NCBI GenBank assembly: GCA_902773305.1
Contig: CACYEB010000217.1
Coordinates: forward strand, 1-9,321
Direction: 5' to 3'
Length of the DNA stretch: 9,321 nucleotides
DNA from: an uncultured Bacteroidia bacterium
GTDB taxonomy: Bacteria > Bacteroidota > Bacteroidia > Bacteroidales > UBA932
Position numbers and translations under genes: made by a program. The notes below the pieces were generated by a model. It saw only the letters and a list, made by a program, of their open reading frames with translations. It was not told the origin of the DNA and did no database searches. Every line of letters starts with the position of its first letter. Position 1 is the stretch's first letter. This document shows positions 1-7,600 of this stretch, in pieces.

Positions 1-108
1 CCCGACCACGGTCCCCGTTTCTACGCCGTCATGGACAAACATTTCCCCCGCTGGAGAGATGCCCGCAAGGAAACGCGCAAGTTGTCCAGAGGCTGGACTA
101 TTTCTTGA
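1..108 (+). CDS. 3' end of a YgjP-like (DUF45) metallopeptidase-type gene, 5' partial
   Basis: Frame 1 is open from the first base to a TGA at 106-108 and encodes 35 residues, beginning PDHGPRFYAVMDKHFPRW and ending RGWTIS. An H-x(3)-F-[YW] step followed by a helix and then a P-x-[WY] turn is how proteins of the YgjP/DUF45 zinc-metallopeptidase family usually end, after the HExxH catalytic helix. The HExxH motif would lie outside the window, so the catalytic core cannot be confirmed. SprT-like peptidases have a comparable tail and remain an alternative. The gene converges on nrdG, and the two stop codons overlap (nrdG ends at 98), which leaves no intergenic terminator. Family assignment rests on a short tail remembered by pattern and is moderate at best; that this is coding is more secure. 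Confidence 0.55.
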   Translation, partial: PDHGPRFYAVMDKHFPRWRDARKETRKLSRGWTIS

Positions 109-586
109 CGTTGGGGTCGAGGCCGCGTTCCCAGATGAGGTGGGTGATGTCCTTGTGCACCGGGCCTTCTATCTTGTATAGGCGCTGGTTGGTGGTGGGC
201 TTGTTCAGGGGGCCGAGTTTTTCGATATAGGGACCCAACTTGATGTAGTTGAACACGCGCCAATAGGCATTGGGCACCTCAGTGCGGCCCGAGTAGAGGG
301 CAATGGCAATGTCGGGATGGTGGTCGCGCAGGTACCACGCCAGATCCAGGAATGTTTCATCGTCCTGGCCTTCACCGAAGAAGAGGAAGCAGTTAACCCC
401 GAAATTATCTGCCAGAAGGGCATCTATCACTTCCGGGGTCAGTTCTTCTCCCACATCGGTCTGCAGAAACGGCGAGTGGCAGCCCGGGCAGCGCATCGGG
501 CAGTTACTGACATCTACGGCAAGAGATACCTTGCCGGGTATCTCTTCCAAAACCACAGATGTCGCCTGTGGGACGTATTTGATCAT
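98..586 (-). CDS. nrdG: Anaerobic ribonucleoside-triphosphate reductase activating protein (radical SAM activase)
   Basis: This 162-residue protein has the radical SAM cluster motif C-x3-C-x2-C at Cys29, Cys33 and Cys36 (CPMRCPGCHS), which binds a [4Fe-4S] cluster and S-adenosylmethionine. The family uses the resulting 5'-deoxyadenosyl radical to abstract a hydrogen from the C-terminal glycine of NrdD, arming the anaerobic reductase. Length is close to the roughly 155-residue norm. The ATG at 586 is favoured because a purine-rich GAGGA lies 9 bases upstream, inside the last codons of nrdD, and because the gene starts only 4 bases after the nrdD stop; the pair is almost certainly co-transcribed and probably translationally coupled. 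It acts in the cytoplasm and is oxygen sensitive. The 3' end overlaps the convergent metallopeptidase-like gene by 11 bases. Confidence 0.95.
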   Translation of the reverse strand: MIKYVPQATSVVLEEIPGKVSLAVDVSNCPMRCPGCHSPFLQTDVGEELTPEVIDALLADNFGVNCFLFFGEGQDDETFLDLAWYLRDHHPDIAIALYSGRTEVPNAYWRVFNYIKLGPYIEKLGPLNKPTTNQRLYKIEGPVHKDITHLIWERGLDPNVKK

Positions 587-590
587 TGTG

Positions 591-2789
591 CTATTCCTCT
601 ACTGTCGTGGGCACCTCGCTGGGGTTGTAGTAGCGGGCCTTGGCCTCTGTCTGGCGCATCTCGCTGAAAGATGAAACCCTCTTGAGATAGCCTATCACGC
701 GGGTCAGGTAGTCCAGGTTCTTGCTTCCGCACTTGGGGCACTCCTGGAGGGTGTCCTTGCTGATATATCCGCAGTCGTTGCAAACGGTGTTGCGGCAGTT
801 GAAAGTGAAATAGTTGGTGCCGTAGTGGGCCGCTACGTTCAGAAGCTGACGGTACTGCTCGAAGCTCAGGTGCTCCTCTACGTTCATATGCAGGGCGCTG
901 CCGCCGTCAAGGAATTTCACGTAGTCCTCACCGTGCAGCTTGAACTTGTCTATCATGGAGAGGTTCGAGTCCTCGGGATTGTAGAAGTACGAGCTGTACA
1001 TATTGTGGTGGGGCGAAACAAAGTAGCCGTCGCGCATATCCCACTTGTAGTTCTTGCCAGAGAGGTTCTCGCCCGGCACGAACTCGGTGTTGAACATCGT
1101 GTCCTTGGTCTTGTCCTTGCGGTTCGCGATGTTAATGGTCTCGAGGAGCATATTCACGAAGTCCTTGTAATCGTTGTTGGGGGAGATTTCAAGACCAAGG
1201 AATTCGGCGGCATCGGTGAGGCCGTTGACACCCACTGTGAGGTACTGCTTGTTCATCGTGATGAAACCGGCACGGTAAACGTCCAGCATATCCGCCTTCA
1301 GGAAATCCTTGATAATCTCGTTGAACGCAGTCTGGTATTTGTGTACGGCCTCTGTCTCGTCGGTAACCTCTTCGCGGATGTACTGATACAGTTTCTCGCG
1401 GTCGTATTCTTCAAGGCCGAGGGCGACGCCGCGTTTCATATCGACGCGCTTCTCGTTCTTGAAATACTTGATGGCTGCGTTCTGAACCAGACGGTTGAGG
1501 TTGATGGTCATCACGCTCTTGCTCCCGGTGGCCACCGACGCCGTACCCATCGAATACTGGTGGGTGGTGTGGTTGTGCCCGTCTTCTTTCTGGATTTCGT
1601 TGCGCAGGCGGCAGCAGCTGCTGAGGCTGTCGGGGGAGTTGGATATGTAGCAGAAGAAACTGTGTCCCTTGCTCCACATCCGCGCCGTAAAATCGGCGTA
1701 CTCCTTATCTGCATAGTCGTCGCCGCCGTCGGTCAAAAGAGCCATAGTCTCTACCGGGAAGGTGAGAACATAGTGGTTGCGCTCTTCGTTGAACCAGTTC
1801 ATAAAGTGCTTCTGGAGCCAACTGAGGGTCTCCCAGATGGGAGCGGTACCGTCGGGGAAGCGGAAGTCGCCGAACACGCCCTCGAAATAGGGCTTGTCAA
1901 AGTAGCCGATGTTCCAGAACACAGTCTGGTAACCGCGGTTGCCTGCGGGCATATTCATAGAGTGGACAACCTGCTGGAAATAGTTGTCGATAACCTTGAC
2001 CAGCGTGCGCTGTTTGAGGTTGTTCTCTACCACGGTATCCAGCTTGGAGAGATAGTCGTCGCCGTAGTCCTTGCGAAGGAAGTAATCGAAGTACATCAGG
2101 AACTCGGGGGTAGCCACGGCACCCATAAACTGGGAGCTTACCGAATAGACCAGGTTGATGAACTCACCGCAGAAACTCTTGAGGTCGGTGGGAGCCACCG
2201 AGACTCCGCCAAGTTCCTTAAGGCCGCTCTCCAGGAACGGATACATAGTGATGGCCACACAGTAAGGGTAGCCGGGAGTACCGCTCTCGTCGTGCTTGTA
2301 AAGGACGTGACTCTCAAGGTCCGCCACATACCTGTCGGCCAGTTCGCGGCCATAGAGCGACTTGATCTTGTCGCGCATGATGTAGCGGTTCTGCTTGATA
2401 TTGTTCTCCTTGTAGAGTTCCTGTCCCAGGGTGACTATATTCTTGCGGGTGATGTTGGCGTTGGCGTCGAACTTGGACCCTGTGGCTGCATTGGTAGCGT
2501 TGATGTAGTCTTTGATGAAGTCCCTCTTCTTGCGCAGGTCAAGACCCGAGTCAAAGCGCTCGATATATTCGAGGGCTGCCTTCTTGTTGATGGACATCAG
2601 CGACTCCACCACCTGGCGGCGGATTTCCTGGCTGGAAATCTTGTCGTAGATATACAGGTTGTCGGTAATGGAAACCACTACCTCCTCGGGGCACTGCTGC
2701 CCGGTAGCGATGTAGGCCTGGCGTATGCCGCGTTTGAGTTTTTCGTTGTCGAATTCTTCGTAGGTTCCGTTCGTCTTTCTAACGTCCAT
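591..2789 (-). CDS. nrdD: Anaerobic (class III) ribonucleoside-triphosphate reductase
   Basis: This 732-residue glycyl-radical enzyme reduces ribonucleoside triphosphates to deoxyribonucleotides under anaerobic conditions. Visible parts, in order: an ATP-cone regulatory domain (about residues 3-90), which in this family senses ATP versus dATP to switch overall activity; a catalytic barrel with Cys177 in YCVAI and Cys392/Cys393 in SSCCRLRNE, matching the two finger-loop and strand cysteine positions known from the phage T4 enzyme; a four-cysteine zinc site (Cys670, Cys673, Cys684, Cys687); and the radical site RVIGYLKR with Gly700. Length is near that of E. coli NrdD (about 710). The ATG at 2789 starts directly at the ATP-cone. 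No clear Shine-Dalgarno precedes it, which is normal in Bacteroidota. It is followed after 4 bases by its activase gene nrdG. The leader contains a terminator-like hairpin that could control it. Confidence 0.97.
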   Translation of the reverse strand: MDVRKTNGTYEEFDNEKLKRGIRQAYIATGQQCPEEVVVSITDNLYIYDKISSQEIRRQVVESLMSINKKAALEYIERFDSGLDLRKKRDFIKDYINATNAATGSKFDANANITRKNIVTLGQELYKENNIKQNRYIMRDKIKSLYGRELADRYVADLESHVLYKHDESGTPGYPYCVAITMYPFLESGLKELGGVSVAPTDLKSFCGEFINLVYSVSSQFMGAVATPEFLMYFDYFLRKDYGDDYLSKLDTVVENNLKQRTLVKVIDNYFQQVVHSMNMPAGNRGYQTVFWNIGYFDKPYFEGVFGDFRFPDGTAPIWETLSWLQKHFMNWFNEERNHYVLTFPVETMALLTDGGDDYADKEYADFTARMWSKGHSFFCYISNSPDSLSSCCRLRNEIQKEDGHNHTTHQYSMGTASVATGSKSVMTINLNRLVQNAAIKYFKNEKRVDMKRGVALGLEEYDREKLYQYIREEVTDETEAVHKYQTAFNEIIKDFLKADMLDVYRAGFITMNKQYLTVGVNGLTDAAEFLGLEISPNNDYKDFVNMLLETINIANRKDKTKDTMFNTEFVPGENLSGKNYKWDMRDGYFVSPHHNMYSSYFYNPEDSNLSMIDKFKLHGEDYVKFLDGGSALHMNVEEHLSFEQYRQLLNVAAHYGTNYFTFNCRNTVCNDCGYISKDTLQECPKCGSKNLDYLTRVIGYLKRVSSFSEMRQTEAKARYYNPSEVPTTVEE

Positions 2790-2842
2790 TTCAGGTCAGG
2801 TTTTCGAGTTATACAGCTATCTGAGTACAAGATTCGGAGGAT

Positions 2843-2870
2843 AAAAAAGCGGGATTGCCGGGGCAACCCG
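2843..2870 (-). terminator. Terminator-like hairpin with T6 tract in the nrdD leader (possible attenuator)
   Basis: Read on the minus strand, an arm CGGG-TTGC pairs with GCAA-T-CCCG: eight base pairs with one bulged T and a four-base CCCG loop. It is followed at once by GC and then six T residues (2843-2848). This is the form of an intrinsic terminator. It ends 53 bases before the nrdD start codon, on the same strand. A separate terminator for the upstream operon already lies at 2963-2993, so this one is either a second, backup terminator or, if the nrdD promoter lies between 2871 and 2960, a conditional terminator in the nrdD leader. No convincing promoter could be placed on either side of it, so the role is open. 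Confidence 0.55.
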
Positions 2871-2962
2871 TCTCCACTTTTTCGTTTCCGCTTGTAAAAT
2901 TAGCTAAAACCTCCCCACCCTTCGGACACTCGCTTATGGAAGTTATCAACAGAGTTAATAAC

Positions 2963-2993
2963 AAAAGCGGCCACAGTACCCTGGGCCGCTTTT
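2963..2993 (-). terminator. Intrinsic terminator of the lipoprotein operon
   Basis: A perfect 10-bp inverted repeat (AAAAGCGGCC at 2963-2972 and GGCCGCTTTT at 2984-2993) flanks an 11-base loop. On the minus strand it begins 17 bases after the TAA of the DUF3298 lipoprotein gene and runs out through TTTTGTTATT. The A/T ends make it bidirectional in form, but no plus-strand gene approaches it. It insulates nrdD from the lipoprotein operon. Confidence 0.85.
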
Positions 2994-3010
2994 CTTGCAG
3001 GAAAAAACTT

Positions 3011-3898
3011 TTAAAGTCCCAATACCTTCCGGGCATCCTCGCTCAGGTACTGTTCGAGTTTGGCTGCGGGGATGGTGAATGAAGGCATTCCGGCTGCGTA
3101 GGGGGCTATCTCATATTGCTGATATGTGAACACCAGCCCGTCGGCTGCCGGGAACGGCTGCCAGGCCGGAAGGGGGATTAAATCGCCGTCCAGCAACAGG
3201 AAATCGTCGAGGTTGTCATCCGTAACTTCTATGTCCGCTCCGGAAAAATATTCCATCAGGCCGGCCCTGAGCAGTGGCTGAATATTCCCGGCACAGTCGG
3301 CGTCAAGGAAACTCTCCACCAGCCGGCCGGTTTTCTTGTCGAAGGTCAGGCAGCCCGCACCGGTCACACCGCCGTGAGCACCGCCCATATAGACATAATC
3401 CTGCGAACGGAACACCGCATAGCGCGGATTGTCATCATCCTTGCTCAAGCCAAACTCATATTCCCAGCGGGGCATCCTTGCCAGGATCTCCGCCTTTTCA
3501 GCCTCGTCAATATCCGCATCTTCTGCCATATACTGCTCCCGGTCACGGGCATCGCTGTCAGAATCTCGGGCCAGGATATCCAGGGCCTTGTCAAAATAAT
3601 ATCTGACGTAGGCCTCTGTGTCACCCTTGTCTCCGTCGAACGCATCGAACTGACGCTGACCCTCGTAAGAGACAATATAGCCCAGCTGCCTGTCGATCAG
3701 GTCCAGCAGGCTCTCCCGGATGGTCCGGGAAACCTTGTCGGTACCTGTGGGCAATTCTGCCGAGAAGGTCATCTGCGCGTGAGCCGTTGAATCTTCAAAC
3801 GAATAGACTTTGGTCCGGACAGGACCGCCGACACGATGGCAGGAGCCGGAAAGCAGCAGGGCCGCCACCAGGCATAAAGATATAGTGAACCGTTTCAT
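3011..3898 (-). CDS. DUF4163/DUF3298 (RsiV-like) domain lipoprotein
   Basis: This 295-residue protein opens with a type II signal peptide: MKR, a hydrophobic core, then LSGSC with the lipidated Cys20. The residues after Cys20 (HRVGG) lack an obvious acidic surface-export signal, so periplasmic-face anchoring is as likely as surface display. Residues about 30-160 fit the N-terminal DUF4163 part; DUF3298 follows, with the diagnostic YMGGAHGG at 170-177 and YQQYEIAPYAAG followed by IPAAKLEQYL (259-285). In Bacillus RsiV this domain pair forms the extracytoplasmic lysozyme-binding part of an anti-sigma factor. Here there is no membrane helix and no anti-sigma segment, so ligand binding is conceivable but a signalling role is not shown. 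The start at 3898 lies 3 bases after the stop of the preceding lipoprotein gene, implying coupling. It is the last gene of the operon and is followed by the 2963-2993 terminator. Confidence 0.8.
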   Translation of the reverse strand: MKRFTISLCLVAALLLSGSCHRVGGPVRTKVYSFEDSTAHAQMTFSAELPTGTDKVSRTIRESLLDLIDRQLGYIVSYEGQRQFDAFDGDKGDTEAYVRYYFDKALDILARDSDSDARDREQYMAEDADIDEAEKAEILARMPRWEYEFGLSKDDDNPRYAVFRSQDYVYMGGAHGGVTGAGCLTFDKKTGRLVESFLDADCAGNIQPLLRAGLMEYFSGADIEVTDDNLDDFLLLDGDLIPLPAWQPFPAADGLVFTYQQYEIAPYAAGMPSFTIPAAKLEQYLSEDARKVLGL

Positions 3899-3901
3899 TC
3901 C

Positions 3902-4642
3902 CTACTTTGACATTTCTTTTGCAGCCTTCTCTATCTGTTTCTGGACCTCGGGATCTTCCAGAGCCTTCTCCACATCTTTCATAGTCTCGTCCATATTCTT
4001 CTGCAAACCCTTGCCGATGGTGGCGCGGGCAGCAAACGGACAGTCTTCGCCGTTTCTCTTTTTCTCCAACTGCTTCAAATCAACCATATAATAGATGCCG
4101 TCCTTTATAAAGTCCCAGGTATAATCTCCCGTATAGAGCTCGAAGCCGAAAAGTTTTGTGGGTTTGCCTTCGTCCAGGACAACCTCAAGCGACTTCTCCG
4201 CAGCGGCTTCTTCTGCAGTGCTCTTTGCCATAAAGCCGTAAACGTTCTTGCCGCCGTCGGCGACCTTTGCGGTAGCCTCATATACCTTCTTCACATAAGC
4301 GATGTAATCGTCGCGGTTCAAGGTGCTGTCCTTTGCTACGAATGTCACATAAGAAGAGAGTTCCTTTTCGCCAAGGAAATCGTATTTGCCGGTTTCTGTC
4401 TGAAAAGCGAAATCGGGAGTCACGTCTTTGATACCGATTCCGAAATTCTTCTTGAACCAGAAGGCAGCAGCCTCTTTGGTGTTTTTGTCACCGTCAAAGG
4501 TATCCTTGACGATATTCTCTGCAATCTTTCCGGCGTCTATTTCGCCATCTTTAGATGCTGACTTCTTGCCGTTCTTGGGGCCGCAGGCACATACGGCAGC
4601 AACTGTTGCAAAACAGATTAGTGTAATGAAAAGTTTTCGCAT
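3902..4642 (-). CDS. Lipoprotein of unknown family (246 residues)
   Basis: I do not recognise a named family. The N-terminus is a clear type II signal peptide (MRKLF, hydrophobic stretch, VCAC) with lipidated Cys20, then a lysine/glycine-rich linker to about residue 35. The mature part has an aromatic patch EAAAFWFKKNFGIGIKDV (57-74), a region 86-190 rich in alternating hydrophobic and aromatic residues (for example GFELYTGDYTWDF at 166-178) that suggests beta structure, and a lysine/glutamate-rich amphipathic C-terminal helix (about 211-246). The only mature cysteine besides the lipidated one is Cys201. It starts 28 bases after the stop of the 1274-residue lipoprotein and ends 3 bases before the DUF3298 lipoprotein, so it is the middle member of a lipoprotein operon. 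Export and membrane anchoring are well supported; function is unknown. Confidence 0.8.
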   Translation of the reverse strand: MRKLFITLICFATVAAVCACGPKNGKKSASKDGEIDAGKIAENIVKDTFDGDKNTKEAAAFWFKKNFGIGIKDVTPDFAFQTETGKYDFLGEKELSSYVTFVAKDSTLNRDDYIAYVKKVYEATAKVADGGKNVYGFMAKSTAEEAAAEKSLEVVLDEGKPTKLFGFELYTGDYTWDFIKDGIYYMVDLKQLEKKRNGEDCPFAARATIGKGLQKNMDETMKDVEKALEDPEVQKQIEKAAKEMSK

Positions 4643-4669
4643 GGTATTTTGTTTTAACTGGTTGATTAC

Positions 4670-7600
4670 CTACCTGTACACAGGGCGTATACTAATCCTG
4701 GAATCCCTGTAACTGCTGTATTCGCCAAACCACGTGTAGTTGGAGAACTCAAAGTCCGTAGCGTATTCATACAAATACCTGCCGTATGCCGGAGCCCAGT
4801 CCAGTGAATTTGTCCAATACTTTCCTTCAGGAAGGAATATCTGGGCACTGTTGATCCTGCTTGTTATCTGGCGTCCCCAGACATCACCCTTTTGGACTCT
4901 TTCTACATTGCAGTTGTTTTTCAGTTCATTCCACTCGTCGATAGACGGGATATGCCATCTTGTACCCCAATTGACATAAGCGGCGTCATCATTATTCTGC
5001 AGGATGGCAAGTCCGTCCTCGCTGTTGTACTTGGTTGGAGTGAGTCTGTTACCCCACTTGTATGGAGTGCCAGCCTCGTTCGGAACAGTCTCACCCCACT
5101 TGTAAAGGTCTCCCGCCGCAGAAGTGGAAGCCGCCCCGAGGTTGATATTCGCCCATTTTGTCCCAGACGGAAGCCCCAGGTCAACAGCCATACGCTGAGT
5201 GGCACTTACCGTGATGTTGCAGGTAGCAGTGACGCCATTGTCATCTGCCGTAGCTATAATCTGGCAGGTACCGGGAACGTGGGCCGTAACCAGACCGGAT
5301 TCGGAAACAGAGGCGATTGCAGGGTCGGTGCTGCTGAAAGTGATTCCCGGTATGGCAGCATTGGCCGGAATGGTCGAAGCCACCAATTGAAGGGTCTGGT
5401 CTTCGCTTAGGGTGGCAGAAGAATGGCTGATGCTGATGCCGGTGGGGTGTACGATGACACAACTCTCCCTGACACACCTAACGCTCAGGCCGGATCCAAG
5501 TGCCACGACAGGATACTGTTCTACGTCGGAATAGTAATAGCTCCCCGTATAATGGCTTACCTCTATATACGGTTCGCCGTTGCAGATACCCGCATAACTG
5601 AAAAATCCTTTTGTTTCTTTCGTGTTGCTCAAAGATGTCCGGTCATTTATCAGGACACCGTCCGATGCCCAGAAACGGAAATGATAACCTTCGGGCTTTA
5701 CGACAATGCCGGAATTACGTATCAGATACTGGTATCCATTACTGCTGTACCGCCAATGCATCGTCTTGGTTGACCTCAAACCGGCGTTGGGGATATATAC
5801 CTTAGCGGAAGGTGTGGAAACGACAAGCGGGTCAGCAAATGCGGCAGCACTGTACGCTTCCCGGAAACTACTGTCGAAGTGCCCGCTGGAAGGGATCTTC
5901 CATCCTTGGGGACAGGGGTCAAAGATAGTCTTGTCCTCTCCCCAGAAGTCACCGCCGGTGGCGGAGAGGTCACTGCACCAGCCTTTGTTATAACAATAGA
6001 TAAAATTGTTCGGGGTCTGAACTGCAGCGGCCGCAGTGGGCAGGTCGGCTGCCGAGGAAACATAGACTATGCCCTGAGCAGTTCCGCGCAGTGCCGGAGT
6101 CCAATGAGATACCGGCTGGATATCTCCGGAAAGGTTGGACTTGGAATTGAGGAACGGATCCTTCCTTCCCCACTGGTAAAGCAGGCCGTAGTGGGATGTC
6201 GCGCTTGCATCGGTGACGGCAAGGGCTCCCAGGTTGCGGTCCATAAAGACAGCGCCTCCGGGATAGGTCTGTGCCGATGCTTCGATGTCGTCGTCGGTAA
6301 ACCAGATATGCCAGCTCCAGAGAATCGTTCCGCCGGCGTTCTTTATCGCAACAACGGCGTTACCCTCCTTGAAAGCCCTTCCGGTCGAGAAGAAAACATA
6401 ACCGTCTTCATATCTGACTTTCCTTATAAGTTCACCTTCTGCCGGCGCTATGGATGTTCCGTATGAAGCCCACAGCACCTCTGCCGAGTATATTTCGGAC
6501 TCGCTGATATTCTTGCTGACACCAGCCAGGTCTGAAGCGCCGTTGCCCCTTACATCTGCCCTGAACTTGTAGTCTCCAACGTCAGGTACGATGTAGCTGT
6601 TGGCCGTTGCGCTTTCGCTCAGGTCAACATACTCGTCAGGGTCGAACGTGGTTTCATCCTCAACGGGGCGGATCTGCATTCCGGAACGGAAATAAGTATC
6701 GACGTGATTGTAATTAATGCTTCCGTAGGTATTTGCCCACACGGTGTTATAATCGTCGCAAGTGCTGCTCCAAAGCAAAACCGAGCTGGGGTTTCCGTAT
6801 CCGAAGTCGCTGCCGCAGGTTCCGATAAAACCGGCACCGTAGAATGCTATCGAAGATGTTATTCCGCTCAACTGGGCCTTCGTGGGAACTTTGAATCCTA
6901 TCGGAGACGGATCGTAGATGGTCTTGGCATCATCTGCCCACAGATTATTCTTGAAGGCCGCCGTACTCATCCAGTTTCCTCTCGGTGGCTGGAAGAATGA
7001 GGTCGGATGTGCCACTGAATACTCTACCGTGGTTCCTTGAGGGAAACTGGGGAAGTCGAAAACAGAGGTCCTCTGAGGAACATACGCATACGGGGTATAT
7101 TGATGATTATATGCGGAACTGAAAGGATACGGCCTTCCCCACTGATAACTGAATCCAGCCTTGTATCCTTCGTCGAAAGTTCCTTCGTACAGAGAGCCTA
7201 AGTTCCGGTCCATAAACGACATACCATTGTGAAGGACGGTCTCTGGCTCGGAGGTGGACCATATCAGCCAACTCCAGAGTATTTCATCGATATTCTTGTC
7301 GTAAACCCCGTCCGTTCCACCGTTCTTATCCTTGAAGATTGCGACATAGACAGCTCCTCTCTGCCAGTATGCTCTGGTGTTGAAATACACATAGCCGTCG
7401 TGGTAGTATAAATCGTAAGCCTTCATCTTGCTGTCGTAGTTAATACCCAGACCCTGGCTTTTGAGTTCCCAGAGGACTACAGCCCCGTCTATGTCGTTCT
7501 TGTCTATCCCAGTGGCGACTGTGCCCGTCACAGGATCCAGGCCGCCGTTTCCTTTTACGGTCGCCTTGAACTTGTACGTTCCTTTTGCACTTACGATATA

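Noticed and set aside
84..98. A 6-bp hairpin at the nrdG stop, considered as a terminator
   Set aside because: The stem is short, the loop has three bases, and no T-tract follows on the minus strand; the plus-strand run TATTTCTT is weak.
825..2897. A 690-codon plus-strand open frame opposite nrdD
   Set aside because: It is the antisense shadow of nrdD, kept open by that gene's codon bias. The translation is low-complexity, valine/leucine/histidine-rich, has no family signature, and runs past the nrdD start into the leader.
2809..3036. A 75-codon minus-strand frame in the gap upstream of nrdD, and a matching plus-strand frame at 2855-3082
   Set aside because: Both run straight through the perfect terminator at 2963-2993, have no family resemblance, and overlap the end of the DUF3298 gene.
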